Notes under the pieces: model-generated
What the model saw: only the letters and a program-made list of their open reading frames with translations
What the model was told of the DNA's origin: nothing
Database searches by the model: none
Position numbers and translations under genes: made by a program
DNA from: Cytophagales bacterium
Lineage (GTDB): Bacteria > Bacteroidota > Bacteroidia > Cytophagales > Flammeovirgaceae
Assembly: GCA_025056215.1 (NCBI GenBank)
Contig: JANWWC010000001.1
Coordinates: 868,001 to 932,000 of the forward strand
Reading direction: 5' to 3'
Length of the DNA stretch: 64,000 bases
Part shown: positions 42,831-49,737 of the stretch, piece by piece
Position numbering within the stretch: position 1 is the stretch's first letter
Layout of the letters: the number at the start of each line of letters is the position of its first letter

Positions 42831-44840
42831 ATGCGGCGTTCTCTCAAATTACAACAAAAAATACTTATCTTTTTTTTCATTATTGTCATTTTGTTTTTGG
42901 CAAATTTCAACGCACTGAATATCGTATTAGATAACTCTAAAGAACTGAATGCGCTCAAAACACTTCTCTCAGAAAATAGCGTCAGAATTTATAAAATGAC
43001 TAATCACTGCCACCAAATAGCTTCAGGCCGCGAAATTGAAAAAAACGATTTAGAAGCAGAAATCAGAAAATTCAACCAAAACATCAATTTAGTTCAAGTA
43101 GGAGGCTTGTACGATTTCGGCGATGAAAAAATGACGCTTCCCCCTATAGAACAAATCAATGAAAAACTGTCGTCCAAATATCTGGGAGTCGTAACCATTT
43201 GGGAAGAACTCCAAAAACATCTTATTGAAGTGGCTGAAACACCGGCATTTACAGATAGCATTTTTAACTACTACGAACGGATGGAAAACTACGGGATTAC
43301 GTCGTTTAGCGAATACGTTCCTGCACAAAAACGCTTTAAAGTAATCTCTCCTGAATTTAAAAATTCCCTTGAATATGTAGTAGACGCTTCTCCTAAACTC
43401 TATAGTGCTAACCAAGCAATGCTCGATATTGTGATTTTGGAATTAGCTTCTACTCAATCACAGCTTACATTCGTTTCTTTTTTGTTTATCATTATCATCT
43501 TGATGAGCTTAGGAGTAGGATATTTCTTTATTGTAACCTCTACTCTTAAACCACTTTCACAGGTTACAAAGGTGGCCGATTTGATTTCTTCAGGCGAGCT
43601 AACTAGTACCCTGCGCGAAGGACAAAAAGATGAAATTGGTTTGCTTATTCGAAGCATTAATGGGTTGATTGCAAGTCTTCAAAAAATCTCTGATTTTGCT
43701 ACTGCCGTCGGCCAAGGAAACTTTGATGTAGACTTTCAAATCAGAAGTGAAAAAGATCAACTCGGCATTGCATTGCTCAACATGCGCGATAATCTCAAAC
43801 GAAACGCCGAAGAGGATATGAAAAGAAATTGGGCAAACGAAGGATTTGCAAAATTTTCTGAAATCCTGCGCGCCAATACGAACGATATCGAAAAATTAGC
43901 TTATAATATTATCTCCAATCTGACTCGCTACATAGAAGCCAACCAAGCAGGCTTATTCCTGATTAGTGGAGAAGAAAATCGAAAGCGCCTTGAACTAGTA
44001 GCCTCTTACGCATACGGAAAACAAAAATACATCCAAAAAACATTGCCTATTACACAAGGATTGCTAGGACAAGCTATCTTAGAAGAAAAAACAATTCATC
44101 TCACTGAAATTCCGCAAGGATATACTGAAATAACATCTGGTTTAGGAGAAGCTACTCCTAAAAGTTTGCTCATCACTCCTCTAAAAATTAATGATGAAAT
44201 TCATGGTGTACTTGAAATAGCATCTTTTAAAGACTTTAAAGACTACCAAATTTCATTCGTAGAAAAACTAGCAGAAAACATCGCTTCAACAATCGCTACT
44301 GTAAAGTCGGCGAATCGTACAAGACAACTACTCAAAGAATCTCAACTCTACGCCGAACAATTGCGCTCACAAGAAGAAGAAATGCGACAGAATATGGAAG
44401 AACTTTCCGCTACCCAAGAAGAAATGAAACGTATTCAAATGGAAATTAAAGCGAAAGAAAGTAATTTAGACGCTATCATTAACAATACAAAAGAAATTAT
44501 ATTCTATCTAAGTCGAAACCAAAGAGTTATTCTTTACAACCGAGCCAGTATCGAATTTTTTGAGAAGGAAGGTATTGGATCTATCCGTCAAGGCATTAAA
44601 TTTTATGATATCTTACCACAACATAAGCAAGACTTCTTCCGACAATATATTACAAGAGCTCTCAAAGGTGAATACATTACTACCATCGAAAGAGAAACTA
44701 TAGGGAAAGATGATGTTTATTGGGAAATTGACTTTATTCCTGTGCGCAACAATGAAAACGATATCGATGGTGTTTCAATTTTCATGAGAGATATTACTTA
44801 CAAACATCCAATTCGCTGGCAAACTGAGGTTAGATTATGA
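42831..44840 (+). CDS. Membrane sensor: HAMP-GAF-coiled coil-PAS, no transmitter domain
   Basis: 669 residues. Two membrane segments (about 10-30 and 208-232) bracket a helical extracytoplasmic sensor domain. A HAMP domain follows (STLKPLSQVTKVADLISSG), with a second HAMP-like unit (about 285-325), a GAF domain (about 350-500), a coiled coil (QLRSQEEEMRQNMEELSATQEEMKR, in part about 515-545), and a PAS domain (about 548-660). It ends soon after the PAS fold without histidine kinase, methyl-accepting or cyclase domains. This architecture occurs in Bacteroidota; output is unknown. Its stop overlaps the next start (ATGA). Confidence 0.85.
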   Translation: MRRSLKLQQKILIFFFIIVILFLANFNALNIVLDNSKELNALKTLLSENSVRIYKMTNHCHQIASGREIEKNDLEAEIRKFNQNINLVQVGGLYDFGDEKMTLPPIEQINEKLSSKYLGVVTIWEELQKHLIEVAETPAFTDSIFNYYERMENYGITSFSEYVPAQKRFKVISPEFKNSLEYVVDASPKLYSANQAMLDIVILELASTQSQLTFVSFLFIIIILMSLGVGYFFIVTSTLKPLSQVTKVADLISSGELTSTLREGQKDEIGLLIRSINGLIASLQKISDFATAVGQGNFDVDFQIRSEKDQLGIALLNMRDNLKRNAEEDMKRNWANEGFAKFSEILRANTNDIEKLAYNIISNLTRYIEANQAGLFLISGEENRKRLELVASYAYGKQKYIQKTLPITQGLLGQAILEEKTIHLTEIPQGYTEITSGLGEATPKSLLITPLKINDEIHGVLEIASFKDFKDYQISFVEKLAENIASTIATVKSANRTRQLLKESQLYAEQLRSQEEEMRQNMEELSATQEEMKRIQMEIKAKESNLDAIINNTKEIIFYLSRNQRVILYNRASIEFFEKEGIGSIRQGIKFYDILPQHKQDFFRQYITRALKGEYITTIERETIGKDDVYWEIDFIPVRNNENDIDGVSIFMRDITYKHPIRWQTEVRL

Positions 44841-45475
44841 AAAAATTACTAATTTTTTTAGTACTTTTCATTCTCGTTGCCACCCTCGCTACTATTTTAC
44901 TGAAACCCCAGCACCACAAAACCGCAAGAACTTCAACTATTCAATCTGTAATTACTAGAACAGAAAAAAACTACGGAGAGGAAATTGAAAAATATTGCCA
45001 AAAATTTAATTTGCCTGCTGAGTATTTTAAAGCTTTAGTAATATTAGAGTGTTCAGGAGCAAAACCTGCTCCCTCTCGTTTTGAGCCAAAAGTTTTTGAA
45101 AAACTCAAAAGAGTAAAATACGAGAAAGACGATAAATTCGATGTGATTACACCCTCAGACCTGGAGAAATATTCAGATAGAGAACTAATAGACCTCGCTA
45201 CCTCTTGGGGACCTCTCCAAATAATGGGTTATCATTCTATACCATTAAATATTCATATAAAAGAGCTTAAAGGAGAAAAATCCCTTTATTATAGTATCTT
45301 ATGGGCCAATCAAAATTATGGCTACCTTCTCCGAAAAAAAGATTTTAAGAATGCTTTTCATTTTCACAACACAGGAAGAATGCATCCCAATGGACTCCCT
45401 CAAACTTATCACAGAAATTACGTTTCTCTAGGAATTGAATACACTAAAAAATTTCAAAAAACTAAGAAGAAATAA
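44837..45475 (+). CDS. Lysozyme-like muramidase, membrane-anchored
   Basis: 212 residues with an N-terminal hydrophobic segment (residues 4-22) acting as anchor or signal. The mature domain has KALVILECSGAKPAPSRFEPKVF, in which the Glu fits the catalytic acid of N-acetylmuramidase/lysozyme-fold proteins, and ATSWGPLQIMGYH, the glycine-rich substrate strand. The C-terminal part NAFHFHNTGRMHPNGLPQTYHRNYV is consistent with the fold. The start overlaps the stop of the sensor gene, so the two are coupled; a link between the sensor and wall hydrolysis is an inference from this arrangement only. Confidence 0.75.
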   Translation: MKKLLIFLVLFILVATLATILLKPQHHKTARTSTIQSVITRTEKNYGEEIEKYCQKFNLPAEYFKALVILECSGAKPAPSRFEPKVFEKLKRVKYEKDDKFDVITPSDLEKYSDRELIDLATSWGPLQIMGYHSIPLNIHIKELKGEKSLYYSILWANQNYGYLLRKKDFKNAFHFHNTGRMHPNGLPQTYHRNYVSLGIEYTKKFQKTKKK

Positions 45476-46060
45476 TCATTTAGAATGAAGATTGTTGATA
45501 ATTTCTTGAACAAACTCCGATGAAAAATTCCAAATAAAAATAGGACTAATATAAATTTCTTCTATTAAGAATACGCTATGTAATGAAAGAGTAATTTCCC
45601 AAGAATGTTGTTCATCGAAAATAGATTGATAAAGAAGATTTCCTCTTTCATACTGAAGTTGCGGAACATAACCATAAATAAATTTTTTTAAGAAATCAGC
45701 CAACTTGCTTACTACAGATGCCGACAAAATGTTATCTATCTCCAAGAGAAACTCTTCGAGTTCCTTTTGCGAATAATCTTTATCAGAAAAACAGCACTTC
45801 ATTAAATGTTCAGCATCTTTATGGTGAAAAATCAAGTAACTTTTAGCAAGTAACTCTCCTTTCACACTGGTAGTTAAATTATAATAAAGCTCATTTTCTG
45901 AATCTAACAATACTTGAAAAGGAATCTCATTTCGTAGTTCTAAAAAATCAACCTTTACAGGTTTATGGAGCAACTGACTGAATGCTTTTGAAGCGCTTTG
46001 GAGTGCTTCTGAAAAAATTCTAAGTAAGAACTGATTTTCTTCCTCTTTAAATTTGTTCAT
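45476..46060 (-). CDS. CheC/CheX-like protein (putative phospho-CheY phosphatase family)
   Basis: 194 residues, soluble. Residues about 104-135 contain the spacing E-x2-N-x22-P (EIDN, then VPQL), which matches the CheC/CheX/FliY active-site signature; the preceding Asp/Ser position is Glu. An N-terminal helix ASKAFSQLLHKPVKVDFLEL resembles the family start. CheC proteins remove phosphate from CheY-type regulators, but no CheY, CheA or receptor gene is adjacent. In Bacteroidota such proteins may act in other two-component pathways. A TTACAAATTTGTAA palindrome lies in its upstream region. Confidence 0.65.
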   Translation of the reverse strand: MNKFKEEENQFLLRIFSEALQSASKAFSQLLHKPVKVDFLELRNEIPFQVLLDSENELYYNLTTSVKGELLAKSYLIFHHKDAEHLMKCCFSDKDYSQKELEEFLLEIDNILSASVVSKLADFLKKFIYGYVPQLQYERGNLLYQSIFDEQHSWEITLSLHSVFLIEEIYISPIFIWNFSSEFVQEIINNLHSK

Positions 46061-46077
46061 TTTTTAAACCAAAAAAG

Positions 46078-46091
46078 TTACAAATTTGTAA
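46078..46091. promoter_or_regulatory. 14-bp perfect palindrome upstream of the CheC-like gene
   Basis: TTACAAATTTGTAA is a perfect palindrome 18 bases upstream of the CheC-like start at 46060, in the position of its promoter. It may bind a dimeric regulator; AT-rich palindromes also arise by chance. Confidence 0.4.
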
Positions 46092-46124
46092 AAATATTTG
46101 GAGTACCTACTCAAAAGAAAAAAG

Positions 46125-46168
46125 CTCTTAGAAATAATTTTAAGAGTAATAATTATCTCTTAAATTTG
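46125..46168 (+). promoter_or_regulatory. DUF983 promoter box overlapped by a triple CTCTTA/TAAGAG repeat
   Basis: TAAATTTG (46161-46168) matches TAnnTTTG. Upstream are CTCTTA (46125-46130), its inverse TAAGAG (46141-46146) and a second CTCTTA (46157-46162), the last overlapping the promoter box. The middle unit could pair with either side. It looks like a repressor operator or alternative hairpins. Confidence 0.45.
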
Positions 46169-46202
46169 AATATAGTTTCCGCGCAATTTAAAATTTATTT
46201 AT

Positions 46203-46613
46203 ATGTTAAACTACTGGAAAGCTATTTTTCAGAAAAAATGTCCTCGTTGTCGCAAAGGAGATATTTTTAAATACAGAGGATATCAACTCTCGCATTATTT
46301 AAATATGTATGACCGTTGTTCGTACTGCGGTCAAAATTTTATGCCTGAACCAGGTTTTTATATCGGTGCAATTTATATTGCTTATGCTCTCAATGTAGCT
46401 TTAGTAATTAGTAGTTTTACAGCACTTATGATTCTCACTCCCAAGCGTCCTGAGCTTTGGATTATTCTTACTACAACTATTACACCTGTAGTGTTGCTAT
46501 TCCCGTTTGTTACTCGGTTAGCTCGGTCAATGATGCTTCACTTTTTTGGAGGTATTCAGTTTGATGACGAACTTACAACACAAAAAGAAAATCAAGAAGA
46601 AATCAATAAATAA
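46203..46613 (+). CDS. DUF983 family protein with zinc-ribbon-like N-terminus
   Basis: 136 residues. The N-terminal part has two CxxC pairs (CPRCRKG near residue 12 and CSYCGQ near 38), suggesting a metal-binding ribbon; PEPGFYIGAIYIAYAL and the following hydrophobic region give two membrane segments (about 50-75 and 80-105). This is the typical DUF983 layout; the role is unknown. The acidic C-terminal tail is probably disordered. It opens a plus-strand group with the two genes downstream, which start 76 bases and about 560 bases later. Confidence 0.88.
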   Translation: MLNYWKAIFQKKCPRCRKGDIFKYRGYQLSHYLNMYDRCSYCGQNFMPEPGFYIGAIYIAYALNVALVISSFTALMILTPKRPELWIILTTTITPVVLLFPFVTRLARSMMLHFFGGIQFDDELTTQKENQEEINK

Positions 46614-46688
46614 AAAAAGGTTAAAGTTTCAGCTTTTTTATGGTTTCATTTGTCTATCCATTAACTTTTCCCAAAGTTAACAACAGCA

Positions 46689-47177
46689 ATGAAACTTCGA
46701 TTGCTAATTTTCTTCTTATTTTTTATTCAGCAAATAGCTTGGGGGCAAAACCCTTTCCAAGACTCTATTTTATCACAAGCCGAAAGAATGTATGCCTACT
46801 TCTTTCAACAAGACTTTAAGTCTTTTTTAAACTACACTTACCCGAAAGTAATAGAACTTTCGGGAGGGCGAGAAAAACTAATTCGCCAAATGAAAAAAGA
46901 AATTCAAGATTATCAAAAGAGCAATATCATCTATAAAAAAGTAGTTTTTAGAGAACCTAGTCATATTGTAAAAGCAGGTGAAGAACTTCATTGTTTAGTA
47001 CCAAGAGAAAGCTTCTTTGAAATGGATGGCGAAAACCACCGACTTGTTAGCAAAATGTTGGCAATTAGCCAGGATAGCGGAAAACACTGGTTTTTCTTGG
47101 AAATCGACAGGCAGGACAAAACTCTTATAAAAAAAATACTTCCTCACTTTAACGAAGACTTACTGTTGCATGAATGA
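46689..47177 (+). CDS. Secreted protein of unknown function
   Basis: 162 residues with a signal peptide (residues 1-20, cut near AWGQ). The mature part is mixed alpha/beta with no cysteines and no recognised motif; it resembles short periplasmic or outer-membrane-associated Bacteroidota proteins with a DUF-type fold (MYAYFFQQDFKSFLNYTYPKVIEL, in part). Its stop overlaps the next start (ATGA), so it is translationally coupled to the isoprenoid-synthase-like gene. No function is assigned. Confidence 0.7.
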   Translation: MKLRLLIFFLFFIQQIAWGQNPFQDSILSQAERMYAYFFQQDFKSFLNYTYPKVIELSGGREKLIRQMKKEIQDYQKSNIIYKKVVFREPSHIVKAGEELHCLVPRESFFEMDGENHRLVSKMLAISQDSGKHWFFLEIDRQDKTLIKKILPHFNEDLLLHE

Positions 47178-48142
47178 ACCTTTTTAAAATTCCGGGTATT
47201 TGCCTCGAACTATTTGAACTTTATAAGCGCTTGCAATACCAAAAAAAATGGATTGCTAGAAATCTAGAGCCTATTTTAGGGGAATTTTCACCCGATGGAG
47301 TACTCTCTATCGAACACTTCAAAAAAATACGACAATATGCTTTACTCACCGTAGTAGGAGTTTCAGAAGCCTTAGCAGCATTGAGAGGAAAACTTCTATC
47401 TGAGCAAGAGCGATTTTCTCAAACTATCCTGGCTTCTGTTTCTGCTCTTTTCGACGTGATGTACGACGAAGGCTTGCTGCCTCCAGCAGACATCCTAACG
47501 CTCACTTATTATTTCCAACTTGCTACTCCTAAAAATCAGTTAGAAGAATTGTTCGTAAGACTTCTTTGCTTACTGAACAACAATCAACCTTTTTCACTGA
47601 GAGAATGGAAATGTATCCAACAAATTGCAGAAGCTCAAACCGAAGAAAAACAGCATTTTATTATTTCTTATGATATTGCACAACGTGCGAAGAAAAAGTG
47701 CGGAAATGCAATTTTGTTATGCGCTTATTATTTAGAAACTAATTGGAGACCTGAAGTGCTATCTTTTTTATATGACTTAGGAGGCGTCTATCAAACCATG
47801 GACGACATTTTAGATTATTACGATGATTTTCACGCCCAACACCTTACTTTAGCTACTATCGCCGATTCTTTCGATGATTTAGAATTTATTTACTATGACG
47901 AGATAGAAAAAACCAAATCGGCCCTTAAAAAACTTCCTTTTTCTGTTGAGCACAAAAAACGATTTTGGAAAACTATACGAATCATGTTAGCTACAGCATT
48001 AGTACTACTCAAAAAATTGCGCTCTCATGAAAAGAAACATAAAATGCCTTTAGCTAAGTACCTTCCAAGAAAAAAGCTTATCTGCGATATGGACAAAATT
48101 GCTAATGTCTTACAACTTATTTTAAAAAGTAGCGCATTATAA
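47174..48142 (+). CDS. Divergent class I isoprenoid-synthase-like protein
   Basis: 322 residues, all-helical, no signal or membrane segment. Residues about 209-222 read GVYQTMDDILDYYDD, which fits the second Asp-rich motif of trans-prenyltransferases (GxxFQxxDDxxD). A possible first motif, FDVMYDEG near residue 95, is atypical. The protein therefore resembles class 1 isoprenoid biosynthesis enzymes annotated in Bacteroidota, but the chain length and FARM-like site differ from standard polyprenyl synthases. It may make or bind an isoprenoid, or have lost activity. It is coupled by ATGA to a secreted protein. Confidence 0.55.
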   Translation: MNLFKIPGICLELFELYKRLQYQKKWIARNLEPILGEFSPDGVLSIEHFKKIRQYALLTVVGVSEALAALRGKLLSEQERFSQTILASVSALFDVMYDEGLLPPADILTLTYYFQLATPKNQLEELFVRLLCLLNNNQPFSLREWKCIQQIAEAQTEEKQHFIISYDIAQRAKKKCGNAILLCAYYLETNWRPEVLSFLYDLGGVYQTMDDILDYYDDFHAQHLTLATIADSFDDLEFIYYDEIEKTKSALKKLPFSVEHKKRFWKTIRIMLATALVLLKKLRSHEKKHKMPLAKYLPRKKLICDMDKIANVLQLILKSSAL

Positions 48143-48145
48143 AAA

Positions 48146-48170
48146 TACCTCGGAAAAAATTTCCGAGGTA
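48146..48170. terminator. Bidirectional terminator between convergent genes
   Basis: TACCTCGGAAA and TTTCCGAGGTA form a perfect 11-bp stem with a 3-base AAA loop (48146-48156 and 48160-48170). On the minus strand it is followed by TTTTT, suiting the lipoprotein gene ending at 48191; it also follows the isoprenoid-like gene by 3 bases on the plus strand. Confidence 0.85.
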
Positions 48171-48190
48171 CCTTCAAAATAATTCTTTTT

Positions 48191-49708
48191 TTAGTATTTC
48201 TTGTTCAAAGGACGAAACTCAGTCCAATTATCAGTCCAATCAGTAGCACCAAAAGCGCCGCGATAAGTTACTTTACTAAAGAAGGCATCTCCCACTTTGC
48301 CTACTACGCGAGCATTCGTGAAGTTGGCACCACTTGCCATTGAACCTGAAGCCACTGCAAAGTTTGGATTAGAAACATAACCATCTTTGCCTTTTCCTCC
48401 CCACAACAAGTCTTGATTAATTCCTAATCCTGTCATATTTGGAAATACGCCGTCGTTCTGGCTGTTAGGTCTTCCTGTAGAGCGCACTGTATCCATCGTA
48501 TTGCCCAATCCTCTTGTTAAAAAAGCGGCTTGCCCGTTGTTAGAAAAGAAAGTAGGATTAGAAGCGGAAGCATCTGTCGGACGTTGACGCTGCATAAACA
48601 CTACATGGTTGTATGCTAAAATAGCTTTAGGACTGTTTGTAGTATCATAGTTTCCTAATGTGTTGGTTCCCTCTACGTTAATGCTTCCTGCCATTCCTAC
48701 GAAAACAGAATTTAAAATAGAAACTGCTGCGTTGCGGCGAATGTGGATGGTATTTGCGTAGTTTGCACTAATATCTCTACCAGTATTGTCGCGAGGACCA
48801 AGCACGGTGATATTTGAGAAAACAGCTTGAGTTTGAGGAAGTGTACTATCGCCTGCAGCGTTATTATCGCATTCAAACGGATTAGAACCCGATTGGTCAG
48901 CAGTAAAAGGTTCGCGGATAGCTAAACCAAACTGTACTTTACCAGAATATCCGAAATCAGCATCAAAGTCATCGTCCCATGCGCCAAAAGAGACTAGATA
49001 TTTGCAGTTTACATTTCCTCCAAACCATTCAAAATGATCATCTCCCCCAAAAGTAGCTTGTACGTACTCAATAGTGGTACCTGCTCCTACTCCTCCTAAA
49101 GTAAGCGAATTAGTTTCATTATTAGGAGAAAGCTCAATTCCTGCATATTCTATGCGAGTATAGCGAATTACTCCGGAATTATCGTTGTCATTAGTTCCAC
49201 CGAATACTACTGCGGGAGAAACCCCTTCGATAGAAGGATCGCTTTGATTAGTTCTTGCACGCCCTAGTACCACGATACCACCCCAATCACCTTTGTCGCG
49301 CTCTCCCTCTTCTTGAGCAGACGTAAATACTACAGGACGAGAAGCAGTACCCATACACATAATTTTTCCACCTCTATCAATTACGAGCAATCCTTTCGTA
49401 CGTTTTTCACCAAAAATCACAGTTCCAGAAGGAATTGTAAGCGTTTTCCCATCTCTTACAAATACTTGTCCACGAAGCAAATACTTTTTCGTAGAATCGA
49501 GAGTCATCGTTTCAAGGTTCCCTTCTAAAATAATAGCCGTATCGCCGTTATAGCGAATGACTGCTTTCTTACCATCGAAGGTAAACTCTTGTCCTACACC
49601 TGGTCTAGCAGGAGAAGCAGGAGCAGGAGAATCATCCTTTTTCTTACAAGATGTTAGGCTCGCAATAGCGCAAGCAACTAAACTAACGAGTCTAAGAAAC
49701 TTGTTCAT
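48191..49708 (-). CDS. Surface lipoprotein with beta-helix repeats, partner of the TonB receptor
   Basis: 505 residues. A lipoprotein signal (LTSCKKKDD, Cys at about residue 21) should place it on the outer membrane. From about residue 80 it has parallel-beta-helix-like repeats (GKTLTIPSGTVIFGEKR, IEYAGIELSPNNE, FGGDDHFEWFGG, FGAWDDDFDADFGYSG). This protein type is frequently encoded with a TonB receptor in Bacteroidota. It begins 29 bases after the receptor stop on the same strand and has only a short leader, so the pair is one operon ending at the strong terminator. The ligand is unknown; aromatic and acidic residues suggest a carbohydrate or metal-bearing target. Confidence 0.85.
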   Translation of the reverse strand: MNKFLRLVSLVACAIASLTSCKKKDDSPAPASPARPGVGQEFTFDGKKAVIRYNGDTAIILEGNLETMTLDSTKKYLLRGQVFVRDGKTLTIPSGTVIFGEKRTKGLLVIDRGGKIMCMGTASRPVVFTSAQEEGERDKGDWGGIVVLGRARTNQSDPSIEGVSPAVVFGGTNDNDNSGVIRYTRIEYAGIELSPNNETNSLTLGGVGAGTTIEYVQATFGGDDHFEWFGGNVNCKYLVSFGAWDDDFDADFGYSGKVQFGLAIREPFTADQSGSNPFECDNNAAGDSTLPQTQAVFSNITVLGPRDNTGRDISANYANTIHIRRNAAVSILNSVFVGMAGSINVEGTNTLGNYDTTNSPKAILAYNHVVFMQRQRPTDASASNPTFFSNNGQAAFLTRGLGNTMDTVRSTGRPNSQNDGVFPNMTGLGINQDLLWGGKGKDGYVSNPNFAVASGSMASGANFTNARVVGKVGDAFFSKVTYRGAFGATDWTDNWTEFRPLNKKY

Positions 49709-49737
49709 TGTAATGAAAATTTAGGGTTAAAAGAAAT

